This document shows positions 53,034 through 61,904 of a stretch of 64,000 nt of DNA, piece after piece; position 1 is the stretch's first letter; every line of letters begins with the position of its first letter. The stretch is from Flavobacterium selenitireducens (lineage in GTDB: Bacteria; Bacteroidota; Bacteroidia; Flavobacteriales; Flavobacteriaceae). The position numbers and the translations under genes were made by a program. Below the pieces are notes generated by a model. It was given only the letters and a program-made list of their open reading frames with translations. It did not search any database and was not told the origin of the DNA. Location of the stretch: contig NZ_JAAVIY010000012.1 of assembly GCF_014748335.1 (NCBI RefSeq), positions 1-64,000 on the forward strand. Direction: 5' to 3'.

Positions 53034-55127
53034 TCAAAATTCAGAAAGCAATTGCAAAACACGCTCGTTTTTTTCTGAAGATTTTAGTTTCAGGATTTCA
53101 TCAGCAAACTTGGATGTCGCCTGCTGATCGTTTTTCAAACTTCGTAAAACTTCTTCGCGAACAAATGGGGATTCACTTTTGAGCGACATCCCGTAAAATT
53201 TATCGACCACTTCATCTTCGATTGCCGAAAGTTGGATAGAATCCGAATATTTCAATAACCAATTCGCGAATAGGAGGGAACTTTTATTGTTTGTCACATT
53301 CTTACGAAAAGAGTTTTGGATAAGGCTGAAGTTCGCTAGCGATTTGATGTTTTCGGATATCGCTTTTTCAATGGTGGAACGCTCTTCGTCAGTACTTACT
53401 TTAAAGAATTTATTGATTTCCTTGAGGGAATTGTTCACGGCGTTTTCTTCCTTTTTCCCTTTTTCCTCCCAGGCGTCTTTAAGCCCGACGGTTTTGTTGA
53501 AAACCAATTTTTGAGACGTAGAATCCTTATCTACAGTAAAATAACCGAGTCGCTGAAACTGAAATTTGTCTTCGCTCTTCGCATTTTTCAAACTCGGTTC
53601 AACAAAGCCGGTAACCACTTTTAACGATTCCGGGTTGACGAATTCAAGGAAATCTTTCCCCTTGTGCGTGTCGGGTGACTCGTCTGTAAACAACCGGTCG
53701 TACAAGCGAATTTCCGCTTTGAGGGCGTGAGCTGCCGAAACCCAGTGGAGCGTTCCGGAAACTTTGCGTTGGCTGGCTTCAGTGCCGCTTCCGGACAACG
53801 AATCGACGTCGTATGTCGCATGGATCTCGGTGATATTCCCATCGGAATCCTTGACAACACTTTCCCCTTTTATGATATACGCATTCTTGAGACGAACTTC
53901 CCGGTCGATTGAAAGTCGGAAAAATTTAGGTGGCGCATCTTCGAGAAAATCCTCGCGTTCGATCCACAATTCCTTTGAAAACGGCACTTTTCGGAAACCT
54001 GCGTTCTCATCTTCCTGGTTGTTTTCGGCCTCAAGCCATTCTTCTTTTCCTTCCGGATAATTGGTAATTACCAGTTTCACCGGATCGATAACGCCCATCA
54101 CGCGCGGCGCGATCTTGTTCAAATCTTCGCGTACGCAAAATTCCAAAAGCGAAACATCGATCAAATTGTCGCGTTTTGCAATCCCGATCGTGTTGGCGAA
54201 ATTGCGAAGCGAAGTGGGAGTGAAGCCGCGTCTTCTAAGGCCGGAAATCGTCGACATGCGAGGATCATCCCAACCGGAAACAAAATTTTGGTTAACCAGT
54301 TGAAGGAGTTTTCGCTTGCTTACAACCGTATGGCTCAAATTCCGTCGGGCGAATTCCCGTTGCTTCGGACGCAATTTTTTGTCATCGTAAATTTGATCGA
54401 GGAACCAATCGTACAGCTCCCTGTGTGGTAAAAATTCCAATGTACAAAGCGAGTGGGAAATCTGTTCGAGATAATCTGATTCCCCGTGCGCCCAATCATA
54501 CATAGGATAAATGCACCAATCGTCTCCGGTTCTGTGGTGATGTTTGTGCATGATCCTGTACATCAAAGGGTCGCGCATCAACATATTCGTGGACGCCATG
54601 TCGATCTTTGCCCGCACTATATGCGTACCGTCAGGAAATTCGCCTTTTTTCATTCGCTCAAACAAATCGAGATTTTCCTCTATCGAACGGTTTCGGTAAG
54701 GTGAATCGGTTCCCGGCTGTGTCGGCGTGCCTTTTTGCTCGGCGATTTGCTCGGACGTTTGGCTGTCGACATAGGCCTTGTCTTTCCTGATAAGCTCGAC
54801 CGTCCAATCGTATAATTGCTGGAAATAGTCGGATGCGTATCGTTCTTCGGCCCAATTGTATCCGAGCCATTCAATGTCGCGCTTGATTGCATCTACGTAT
54901 TCCTGCTCTTCTTTTTCAGGATTCGTATCGTCGAAACGCAGGTTTACAGGCGCTTTGTACGATTCTCCCAAACCAAAGTTGAGTGCAATCGAACTCGCAT
55001 GGCCGATGTGCAGGTAGCCGTTTGGCTCCGGCGGAAAACGAAACCGCAAACCACTGTGCGGCATGCCGTTCTTCAAATCTTCTTCTATGATCTGCTCAAT
55101 GAAATTGAGGGATTTTTCTTCTGACAT
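53034..55127 (-). CDS. glnS: Glutamine-tRNA ligase with a C-terminal extension
   Basis: 697 residues, about 140 longer than the 554-residue E. coli enzyme. Catalytic class-I signature FRFPPEPNGYLHIGHASS near the N-terminus, RFDDTNP and the GlnRS segment DWCIYPMYDWAHGESDYLEQISHSL. The tRNA-binding part has VVSKRKLLQLV. Residues from about 560 to 697 form a helical, charged extension that I could not match to YqeY or another family with confidence. It charges tRNA-Gln. Own -7 box and terminator. Confidence 0.93.
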   Translation of the reverse strand: MSEEKSLNFIEQIIEEDLKNGMPHSGLRFRFPPEPNGYLHIGHASSIALNFGLGESYKAPVNLRFDDTNPEKEEQEYVDAIKRDIEWLGYNWAEERYASDYFQQLYDWTVELIRKDKAYVDSQTSEQIAEQKGTPTQPGTDSPYRNRSIEENLDLFERMKKGEFPDGTHIVRAKIDMASTNMLMRDPLMYRIMHKHHHRTGDDWCIYPMYDWAHGESDYLEQISHSLCTLEFLPHRELYDWFLDQIYDDKKLRPKQREFARRNLSHTVVSKRKLLQLVNQNFVSGWDDPRMSTISGLRRRGFTPTSLRNFANTIGIAKRDNLIDVSLLEFCVREDLNKIAPRVMGVIDPVKLVITNYPEGKEEWLEAENNQEDENAGFRKVPFSKELWIEREDFLEDAPPKFFRLSIDREVRLKNAYIIKGESVVKDSDGNITEIHATYDVDSLSGSGTEASQRKVSGTLHWVSAAHALKAEIRLYDRLFTDESPDTHKGKDFLEFVNPESLKVVTGFVEPSLKNAKSEDKFQFQRLGYFTVDKDSTSQKLVFNKTVGLKDAWEEKGKKEENAVNNSLKEINKFFKVSTDEERSTIEKAISENIKSLANFSLIQNSFRKNVTNNKSSLLFANWLLKYSDSIQLSAIEDEVVDKFYGMSLKSESPFVREEVLRSLKNDQQATSKFADEILKLKSSEKNERVLQLLSEF

Positions 55128-55146
55128 AATTCGATATGGAAAGCTG

Positions 55147-55154
55147 CAAAGTTA
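55147..55154 (-). promoter_or_regulatory. -7 promoter box of glnS
   Basis: TAACTTTG on the minus strand, 19 nt upstream of the glnS start at 55127. Confidence 0.55.
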
Positions 55155-55402
55155 ATCAAAGTCGAAAGGTAAAATTGGACGGAGCGAAGAAATATGGCGT
55201 TAGACTTATCGGATTTTGCCTGGCTGAGGTAATCGAAACGGATTGGCTGGGTTTGGATGTGTAGGCTTGGAGATTGGGATTGCGATTCAGAGGGACGAAA
55301 TTTAGGAATTTGTATAGTCTTTCTGTATTTGGGTAGATGTGAATCGCGGTATTTTTATTTTTATTGACTGAGCCAGAATTTTCACGGCTCGTCTTATAAG
55401 CG

Positions 55403-55410
55403 TAATTTTG
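55403..55410 (+). promoter_or_regulatory. -7 promoter box of folB
   Basis: TAATTTTG on the plus strand, 14 nt before the ATG at 55425. Confidence 0.6.
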
Positions 55411-55424
55411 ATGGAAAATCTACT

Positions 55425-55784
55425 ATGGGAATCATCAGACTCAAAAATATACGCACTTTTTCCTATCACGGCTGTTTGCCGGAAGAGACCAAAATAGGAT
55501 CAGAATATTCGGTAGATCTTGAAATAAAAACAGATTTGCGGAAAGCCGCCGAAACCGACCACTTAGCCGATACGGTCGATTATGTCTTGCTGAACAGGAT
55601 CGTGGTCGAAGAAATGGCCGTGGCGTCGAAGCTTTTGGAACACGTCGCGCATCGCATCATTGTCAGGGTTTTTGGAGAGCTTCCGGAGGTTTCAAGGATG
55701 ACGTTGGCCGTTTCCAAAATCAACCCGCCGATTGGTGGAGACGTCGAAGCCGTAACGGTCATAATGGAGGAATATCGCAGTTGA
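55425..55784 (+). CDS. folB: Dihydroneopterin aldolase
   Basis: 119 residues. The family signature is IRTFSYHGCLPEETKIGSEYSVDLEIKTDL (positions about 9-38), with the catalytic residues near Glu21 and Lys near position 100. It converts 7,8-dihydroneopterin in folate synthesis. Short gene alone on its strand; the oxygenase gene converges with only 10 nt between. Confidence 0.93.
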   Translation: MGIIRLKNIRTFSYHGCLPEETKIGSEYSVDLEIKTDLRKAAETDHLADTVDYVLLNRIVVEEMAVASKLLEHVAHRIIVRVFGELPEVSRMTLAVSKINPPIGGDVEAVTVIMEEYRS

Positions 55785-55794
55785 CATCCGGCTT

Positions 55795-56532
55795 TTAAAC
55801 CAGAAATTCTCGCTTTTCAAATAACATTTTTTCGCTCCATTCCAGTCCTTCGGGTAGTTCATCTTTCCCGAATTCTATATGGATGACGCGTCTTTTGCGA
55901 TCGTTAGTCGTGCGGTCTGACGCATGTAACAGCAGCGGCCGCATGATCATGATACCTCCTTTTCTGACTTCGCAAACGGCTTCTTCCTCTGTTTCCCAAT
56001 CTATGTTTTCCGGTCGATAAATGCCTTTTGAATGGGAATTTCGGATGACTTTCAGCGCACCGTTCTGAGAAGTAGTTTCGTCGAGATGGATCCTGATCGT
56101 GAAGTTATTTTGTACTATTTCGAGAGGCGGCTGCACTGCGAACTGCCGCTGCTTAACTGTCCAGGGCCCAAAACCATCTATTTCTATTTTTTCTTTTACC
56201 GATATCGTAAGATCTTGGTGGTAGGCGACAAACCAGTTGGATTGTTCGGGTTTGTCGAAATAAATGGACTTGGTGACGAAATTACCGCTACCGAAAATAC
56301 CTTGTATCAAGTCAATGAATGCGGGCGTGAAAATCGCAGATCCAGCTTCTGGGATTTCCTTTAAGAATTGACGTATCGCGAATATCCCCGATGATTTGCG
56401 GAAGGTCGGGCGGGATGAATCGGCAGTTGTGATTGCGGATAATATCGCGTCGATTTGATCGAGCGTGAACACCTCATTTATAATCGTAAAACCATTGGTG
56501 TCGATTTGCTGTTTGTGGCGAGCGAAATCCAT
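55795..56532 (-). CDS. Phytanoyl-CoA-dioxygenase-like 2-oxoglutarate/Fe(II) oxygenase
   Basis: 245 residues. The iron-binding pattern is VAYHQDLTISV (HxD, about 98-108) with a distal His in MRPLLLHASDR and the 2-oxoglutarate-binding Arg in RKRRVIHIEF. PhyH-family enzymes hydroxylate varied substrates; the substrate here cannot be predicted. It has its own -7 box. Confidence 0.83.
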   Translation of the reverse strand: MDFARHKQQIDTNGFTIINEVFTLDQIDAILSAITTADSSRPTFRKSSGIFAIRQFLKEIPEAGSAIFTPAFIDLIQGIFGSGNFVTKSIYFDKPEQSNWFVAYHQDLTISVKEKIEIDGFGPWTVKQRQFAVQPPLEIVQNNFTIRIHLDETTSQNGALKVIRNSHSKGIYRPENIDWETEEEAVCEVRKGGIMIMRPLLLHASDRTTNDRKRRVIHIEFGKDELPEGLEWSEKMLFEKREFLV

Positions 56533-56545
56533 TTTATATTTTCTT

Positions 56546-56553
56546 CAAAGATA
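56546..56553 (-). promoter_or_regulatory. -7 promoter box of the PhyH-like gene
   Basis: TATCTTTG on the minus strand, 13 nt upstream of the start at 56532. Confidence 0.6.
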
Positions 56554-56616
56554 TCGATTTGGTCGAAAAACAGGAGCCGCGATAAGGATGGAGGCATTGT
56601 TGGAGCTCTTTTGGTA

Positions 56617-56648
56617 AAACCTAAGGTTTTAAAAACCTTTGAGGTTTC
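56617..56648. repeat. Imperfect hairpin related to the terminator at 51784-51819
   Basis: AAACCTAAGGTTTTAAAAAC followed by CTTTGAGGTTT forms a hairpin with one bulge, sharing its AAACCT and CCTTTGAGGTTT ends with the SPFH terminator. It lies between the PhyH-like gene and the tRNA-Cys terminator. Confidence 0.5.
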
Positions 56649-56691
56649 CAAAAAGCGACTGCCGACAGCCTGGACCGAAGGTATCGCCCAA

Positions 56692-56727
56692 AAACAAAAA
56701 AACCTGCAAGTTGTCGAAACTTGCAGG
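56692..56727 (-). terminator. Terminator of tRNA-Cys
   Basis: CCTGCAAGTT pairs with AACTTGCAGG across a 5-nt loop, and on the minus strand a T-run follows. Confidence 0.85.
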
Positions 56728-56734
56728 TCAGTTG

Positions 56735-56805
56735 AGGCATCGAGCGGATTCGAACCGCTGTAAGAGCTTTTGCAGAGCCCGGCCTAGCCACTCGGCCACG
56801 ACGCC
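56735..56805 (-). tRNA. tRNA-Cys (anticodon GCA)
   Basis: Read on the minus strand: acceptor GGCGTCG pairs with CGATGCC, a D arm with GGCC/GGCC, the anticodon loop CTGCAAA giving GCA, and the T arm GCGGTTCGAATCCGC. The discriminator base is U, as is typical of tRNA-Cys. CCA is not encoded, so it must be added. A terminator follows directly. Confidence 0.95.
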
Positions 56806-56873
56806 AATTGTAATCAGGTCGGCAAATGTAACCAAATCTTTTAAAATTTGAAAGTTTCGGTTAAAAAATGCCT

Positions 56874-57827
56874 TTATTTTAGCTTTCGTATCTGATCATA
56901 AAGTGCGCTTGGTGTTGTCGGGCTGAGTTCCACCATGGGCATTTCGAGCTTTTCAAGATCAAGGCGCTCTGCCCAAGCGTATAATTTCCCGCTTTTAACC
57001 GCCGTCACAACGAATAATCCGAAACCTTCAAGCGGGACTTGCTCGAACATCATGTTATCTTTCCCATCGAAGAACAACGTAGTGTTCATGACCTGGACAG
57101 AGCCATTTTTCTCGACGATGAAAAAAGCTTTTCCGAACGAGTAGGAGGAAGGCTGCTTGATGTCGAATGCGAAAGTTGTTGATGTGTTGTGGGACGCGCG
57201 GTTTGAAATGGCGCTCGCTATCCAACCCAAACGCGTAATGGGCATCGTCATGTAATATTCTTCGGTTTGGGGATCGTCGTCTGCCGAAATGCGTTTGAAG
57301 CGTTGATTCGACGGAACCCATACCAGGTTTTGAATGCTGTCCCGGCTTCCGGTAAAGAATTCCATACGCTTTGTCGAAAATCGCCTGAAATCTACGTTTA
57401 GGGCGCGTCCGGGTTTTATTTTAAGCTTATTCCCGCCCGAGGTCATCGAAACGAAATAAGTGCCTCCCGAAAGTATGTGTTTTCCATTGAACGAGCCACT
57501 TGAAACGTCCGAAAAAACAAATTCCGACGGTTGGGTCAATTCCCGAAGTTCCACGAGAATTTTATCGGCTAGCGGCTTTCCGTTTTCGGTTTCGAGATCT
57601 TTCGGATCGACCCGAATAAAGATGCCTTTTGCGCCGGTTACTTCAGAAGCCGCGGTGGATGAAATTTCAAAACTTTGGGGCCGCACATTTCCCTGCTCCA
57701 AGAGTGCATTGAGCTGTTGTGCTTCCTTCTTGAAATCAGGATTTGTTTTTTGGGTTTTCGCCTGTTTGGGCTCGCACGAAATCAAAGCCAGCCCAATAAA
57801 AAGGGCAGCCGCAACCGTTTTGTTCAT
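56874..57827 (-). CDS. Lipoprotein of unknown function
   Basis: 317 residues from ATG 57827 (MNKTVAAALFIGLALISCEPK, lipid Cys18). The mature domain has mixed sequence with DFRRFSTKRMEFFTGSRDSIQNL and a beta-rich second half (KLYAWAERLDLEKLEMPMVEL). No family assigned. It lies directly after the LysE exporter gene (1 nt apart) and upstream of the tRNA-Cys gene. A link with export of a solute is possible but untested. Confidence 0.7.
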   Translation of the reverse strand: MNKTVAAALFIGLALISCEPKQAKTQKTNPDFKKEAQQLNALLEQGNVRPQSFEISSTAASEVTGAKGIFIRVDPKDLETENGKPLADKILVELRELTQPSEFVFSDVSSGSFNGKHILSGGTYFVSMTSGGNKLKIKPGRALNVDFRRFSTKRMEFFTGSRDSIQNLVWVPSNQRFKRISADDDPQTEEYYMTMPITRLGWIASAISNRASHNTSTTFAFDIKQPSSYSFGKAFFIVEKNGSVQVMNTTLFFDGKDNMMFEQVPLEGFGLFVVTAVKSGKLYAWAERLDLEKLEMPMVELSPTTPSALYDQIRKLK

Positions 57828-57828
57828 A

Positions 57829-58515
57829 TCAATTTTGGTGTTCCAGTTTTTCAAGTGCGCTATTGACGATTTTGCGTTCTTTCGGAAACAAGCCTTGTCC
57901 TAAAAGAAAAACTCCCGACACTATCAATACAATGCTGATAACTTTTTTTATCATCAGGATATTGTGCGGATTAAGATAGCGTCTGAGCTGTTTGGCAAGC
58001 AGGATCTTGAAAATATCGACCACAAAGTAACTGACGATGACCGCCGTAAAAAACGTCAGCATCCGTCCCGGGTTGAGCTGCAGCTGAGGTCCGATCGTAA
58101 TGATGAGCGCCAGCCAAAAACCCAAAACGCCTATATTGATGAAATTCAGGAAAAAACCTTTAACCGCCAACGTCAGGTAATTGTTTTTGGCCAACTCGAC
58201 AGGATCTTCCGGGTCGATACTTTTCTTCTTGAGTTTTCTGTTTTTTATAAGGCTGATGATACCGTAAGTCAGCATGACCAGGCCTCCGAAGATAAAAAGC
58301 GCCGGATCGTCCTTGATCGCGCTGATGAGCCGGTAGCTCGAAAAATACGCAATCAGGATAAAGACGATATCTGCAATGATCACTCCTACATTGAACGAAA
58401 GGGCAGCCCTGAACCCTTTGACAACGCTCGTCTCCAGCAACACGAAAAAAACCGGACCTATCATGAAGCTCAGGAAAAATCCGAGTGGTATGGCCGTTAG
58501 AATATCTTCAATCAT
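57829..58515 (-). CDS. LysE family amino acid exporter
   Basis: 228 residues from ATG 58515 (MIEDILTAIPLGFFLSFMIGPVFFVLLETSV). About six transmembrane segments; the N-terminal GPVFFVLLETSVVKGFRAALSFNVGV matches the LysE/RhtB translocator family, which exports amino acids. In-frame sequence upstream of this ATG lacks family features. Upstream -7 box (TATATTTG) is 26 nt away. Confidence 0.87.
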   Translation of the reverse strand: MIEDILTAIPLGFFLSFMIGPVFFVLLETSVVKGFRAALSFNVGVIIADIVFILIAYFSSYRLISAIKDDPALFIFGGLVMLTYGIISLIKNRKLKKKSIDPEDPVELAKNNYLTLAVKGFFLNFINIGVLGFWLALIITIGPQLQLNPGRMLTFFTAVIVSYFVVDIFKILLAKQLRRYLNPHNILMIKKVISIVLIVSGVFLLGQGLFPKERKIVNSALEKLEHQN

Positions 58516-58541
58516 CAACGAGGCGTGTAAATGTGATGTCA

Positions 58542-58549
58542 CAAATATA
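58542..58549 (-). promoter_or_regulatory. -7 promoter box of the LysE gene
   Basis: TATATTTG on the minus strand, 26 nt upstream of the chosen start at 58515. Confidence 0.55.
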
Positions 58550-58589
58550 ACTTGAAATTTCCAAAATGTTAATTTTGGCCGGTTTTAAG

Positions 58590-59255
58590 TCACATCTGAG
58601 AAATCGTTCCTCCCAAAATCGACTTTTTATCAACCGTTTGCGGATTGCCGTGTATCGTGATTTCCCCACCGGCCTTGGTTCGGGCCTTAACATATTTTGA
58701 TGCTTTGACTTCAGCTTCACCACCGGCGTTTATACTGACGTCCGTGCGCTCTGTGTCCAGATTTTGGGCCTCGACAATGCCGCCTGTACCGATCGAAATT
58801 TCAGAATCGGACGCTTTTCCCTCCAATCTCACGGTCGCTCCCGTTACCGATTTGACCCGCAGGATTTCCACACTGACGTCCAATTTGACTTCTGCTCCTT
58901 CCTTGGCCGTAATTTCGAGTTTCGGCGCATCTATTGCCTTTGCGCTTGAAATGAAAGCACCTTCGCTTCCGTCGACGCTTTTAATGGATTTGTAATAAAT
59001 TTTAGCTTCGATTTCCTCGCCCTGAAGTAGTTTCGTCGCAGGCATTCCCAACTTGAGTTCTCCGTTTTTATTGACGACGATAACGTCCTTTGCGCGATTT
59101 CCGGTAATTTCTACTTTGTTGACATCTGATGCTATCAATTCTGCCGAAATCCTGTCGTAAACCTTGATTTTATCAAAATCTCCCGGATCTTTCGAAACTT
59201 GGGAGAACCCTAACTGAAATGCACCTAAAGCGATAAATAAAACAATCTTTTTCAT
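58590..59255 (-). CDS. DUF2807 (head-GIN / putative auto-transporter adhesin) protein
   Basis: 221 residues, signal MKKIVLFIALGAFQLGFSQ. It then shows a single-stranded beta-helix pattern with regular turns, for example FDKIKVYDRISAELIASDVNKVEITG, GAEVKLDVSVEILRVKSVTGATVRLEG and AGGEAEVKASKYVKARTKAGGEITIHGNP. DUF2807 proteins are exported with unknown function. Its start overlaps the rnr stop by 4 nt (ATGA), so it is coupled to rnr. Confidence 0.87.
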   Translation of the reverse strand: MKKIVLFIALGAFQLGFSQVSKDPGDFDKIKVYDRISAELIASDVNKVEITGNRAKDVIVVNKNGELKLGMPATKLLQGEEIEAKIYYKSIKSVDGSEGAFISSAKAIDAPKLEITAKEGAEVKLDVSVEILRVKSVTGATVRLEGKASDSEISIGTGGIVEAQNLDTERTDVSINAGGEAEVKASKYVKARTKAGGEITIHGNPQTVDKKSILGGTISQM

Positions 59256-61519
59256 GATTCTTTGTTGTTGTTCTTCTTTTTCTTTTGTGATTTGGCAGCC
59301 GAATTTTGATCAGCCTCCAGTTTCGAAGCTTCGTAGTCTGCTCGTTTTCCGAGGTAATGGAAATCAAGCTGTTTCTTGACCAAATCGGCATTTTTGACCT
59401 TTACGTAAACCTCGTCTCCCAACGTGATCGTGTTTTTGGAAACGGCACCCACAAGTGCGTATTGTTTGTCGTCGAACGTGTAATAATCATCTTTGATTTC
59501 ACGGATGCGGCACATTCCTTCGCATTTGTTTTCGACGATTTCCACATAGATTCCCCATTCGGTCACACCCGAGATCACACCCAGGAAATCCTGATCCTGA
59601 TGATCGGCCATATACTTGACCTGCATGTACTTGACCGAATCGCGTTCGGCATTTGTCGCTAAAATTTCCATGTCGGTAGAATGCACGCATTTTTCCTCAA
59701 ACGCTTCTTCTGATGCCGATTTCCCGCCATCGATGTAAAACTGCAGCAGTCGGTGCGCCATGACGTCAGGATAACGCCTGATCGGAGACGTGAAATGAGA
59801 ATAATAATCGAACGCCAAACCGTAATGCCCGACGTTGTGAACCGAATACCTGGCCTTGCTCATACTTCTGATGGCAAGCGTATCCACCATATTCTGCTCT
59901 TTTTTTCCCTGAACGTCAGACAACAATTTGTTGATCGACTGAGAAATGTGCTTTTTGCTTCTGAAGTCGATGCTATAGCCGAATTTGGAAATGACACCTT
60001 GAAGCCCGATAAGCTTGTCCTCATTCGGTTCGTCGTGTATCCGATAAATAAACGTCTTCTTCTGCTTACCGATGAATTCCGCCACTTTCTTATTGGCCAG
60101 AAGCATGAATTCCTCAATGAGGTGATTTGAGTCTTTTGCTTCCTTAAAATAGACGCCAACAGGCTCATCTTCTTCGTTAAGCTTGAATTTTACTTCGACC
60201 TTGTCGAACGAAATCGCACCGTCCGCCATTCGCTTGCGACGCATGATTTTGGCCAACTCGTCCAATTTTAATGTCGCCTCGACGATCGCTGCCGGAGCAT
60301 CGTAAGTTTCGCCTGTCAGGGAAATATGTTCGGGGATCGTCGCAGATTTTGTTTCGATGATGTGCTGTGCCTCTTCATAAGCGAATCGCTGATCCGAATA
60401 AGTAACGGTACGACCAAACCATTGATCGATGACATTGGCTTTGTTATCGATTTCGAAAACGGCCGAGAACGTATATTTTTCCTCATGTGGACGCAACGAG
60501 CACGCAAAGTTGGACAACACTTCGGGCAACATCGGCACGACGCGATCCACGAGATAAACGGATGTAGCGCGATTATACGCCTCTTCGTCCAAAATCGTTC
60601 CTTCCTCGACATAATGCGAAACATCGGCAATGTGAATACCGATCTCAAAATTGCCGTTGTCGAGCTTTTTGAACGAGAGCGCATCGTCAAAATCCTTGGC
60701 GTCGCGGGGATCGATCGTAAAAGTCAACGTCTGTCGCATGTCGCGTCTCTTGTCGATTTCCTGTTGCTGGATTGAAGTGTCGAGCTTCTGGGCATAAACT
60801 TCCACGTCTACGGGAAATTCATAAGGCAAACCATATTCCGCCAGGATCGCATGGATTTCCGTATCGTGTTCACCGGGCTTTCCAAGGACTTTGATTACTG
60901 ATCCAAACGGAGAATCGGCGCGCTTTGGCCAGTCCTCGATCTCAACTAAAACGACTTCCCCTTGCTGGGCTTCTCCAATTTTGTCCTTCGGGATAAAAAT
61001 ATCGGTATACATTTTCGGGTTCGCCGTAGAGACGAAAGCGAAATTCTTCTGGATGTCGATCACGCCTACGAACTGCGTCTTGGCACGCTCCACGATTTCC
61101 ACTACTTCACCCTCCGGACGCTTGCCCTGTCGCCTATTGTAAACGTAAACCTGGACGATGTCGCCATCGAGTGCGCGGTTGAGGTTATTGGTCGGGATAA
61201 AAACATCTTCTTCGAAATCGTCACAAACGAAAAAAGCCGTCTTCCGGCTCGTCATGTCGATTTTTCCCTGATAATAATCCTGGCTGACCGCCTTCACGAG
61301 ATATTTTCCCGGTTCGGACTCGATGATCTTCTTTTGGGCGGCAAGTAGCTTTAAATCGCGAATGATCTCATTTCGGCTTTTGGTATCGTCAACTTCTAAA
61401 ATGGCCGCTATCTGTTTGTAGTTGAATCCCTTATTTGAATTCCGGGCGAGGATTTTGAGGATCTTGTTAGAAAAATCCTTGGGTTTTCCGTTACCCTTTC
61501 TATGTGGTGTCTTACTCAT
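59252..61519 (-). CDS. rnr: Ribonuclease R
   Basis: 755 residues. Order: N-terminal winged helix (about 1-85), cold-shock domains, RNB catalytic domain with DPRDAKDFDDALSFKK (active-site acidic residues in DARDF-like form) and a C-terminal S1 domain with GVISGVTEWGIYVEI, then a Lys-rich tail. 3'-5' exoribonuclease that degrades structured RNA, including defective rRNA and tRNA. It is the first gene of a two-gene unit with the DUF2807 gene. The divergent DUF2007 gene is 145 nt away. Confidence 0.96.
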   Translation of the reverse strand: MSKTPHRKGNGKPKDFSNKILKILARNSNKGFNYKQIAAILEVDDTKSRNEIIRDLKLLAAQKKIIESEPGKYLVKAVSQDYYQGKIDMTSRKTAFFVCDDFEEDVFIPTNNLNRALDGDIVQVYVYNRRQGKRPEGEVVEIVERAKTQFVGVIDIQKNFAFVSTANPKMYTDIFIPKDKIGEAQQGEVVLVEIEDWPKRADSPFGSVIKVLGKPGEHDTEIHAILAEYGLPYEFPVDVEVYAQKLDTSIQQQEIDKRRDMRQTLTFTIDPRDAKDFDDALSFKKLDNGNFEIGIHIADVSHYVEEGTILDEEAYNRATSVYLVDRVVPMLPEVLSNFACSLRPHEEKYTFSAVFEIDNKANVIDQWFGRTVTYSDQRFAYEEAQHIIETKSATIPEHISLTGETYDAPAAIVEATLKLDELAKIMRRKRMADGAISFDKVEVKFKLNEEDEPVGVYFKEAKDSNHLIEEFMLLANKKVAEFIGKQKKTFIYRIHDEPNEDKLIGLQGVISKFGYSIDFRSKKHISQSINKLLSDVQGKKEQNMVDTLAIRSMSKARYSVHNVGHYGLAFDYYSHFTSPIRRYPDVMAHRLLQFYIDGGKSASEEAFEEKCVHSTDMEILATNAERDSVKYMQVKYMADHQDQDFLGVISGVTEWGIYVEIVENKCEGMCRIREIKDDYYTFDDKQYALVGAVSKNTITLGDEVYVKVKNADLVKKQLDFHYLGKRADYEASKLEADQNSAAKSQKKKKNNNKES

Positions 61520-61664
61520 TTTTGTATACTATTCGATGTGAAATTACGAAATCACAAACTGTTAAAGTTTAGCCTAGCCTACTTTTAAATAAATTATAAC
61601 TTTTAACGTATAAAGCTGAGGAATCCAAAACATTCGTAACTTTAAATACACCAAGACTTGAATT

Positions 61665-61904
61665 ATGGAAAATTTCATTACCATAGCCGTTTTCCATTAC
61701 ACCCACGAGATCGAAATACTCAAGCATCGTCTCGATCAGGAAGAGGTACATTTTTACTTCGAGAATGAAGCCTCTGCATCTGTAATGCCGTTTTACTCAT
61801 TGGCCCTCGGCGGCATCAAGCTTAAGATACATCCCAACGACGCCGATATCGTCAATCGCATTCTCGACGAGCTCAAAGGAGGCCATTCGCTTCGCATCGT
61901 TTGA
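61665..61904 (+). CDS. DUF2007 domain protein
   Basis: 79 residues. MENFITIAVFHYTHEIEILKHRL, then VHFYFENEASASV and GGIKLKIHPNDADIVNRILDEL, matching DUF2007, a small cytoplasmic signal-transduction-like family of unknown function. It stands alone between rnr and the large AT-rich gap. Confidence 0.85.
   Translation: MENFITIAVFHYTHEIEILKHRLDQEEVHFYFENEASASVMPFYSLALGGIKLKIHPNDADIVNRILDELKGGHSLRIV

Larger units (their letters stand above)
55128..55424. other. 297-nt gap between glnS and folB
   Basis: The two divergent promoter boxes (55147-55154 and 55403-55410) occupy its ends. The middle shows no repeat or frame that I could support. Confidence 0.55.
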
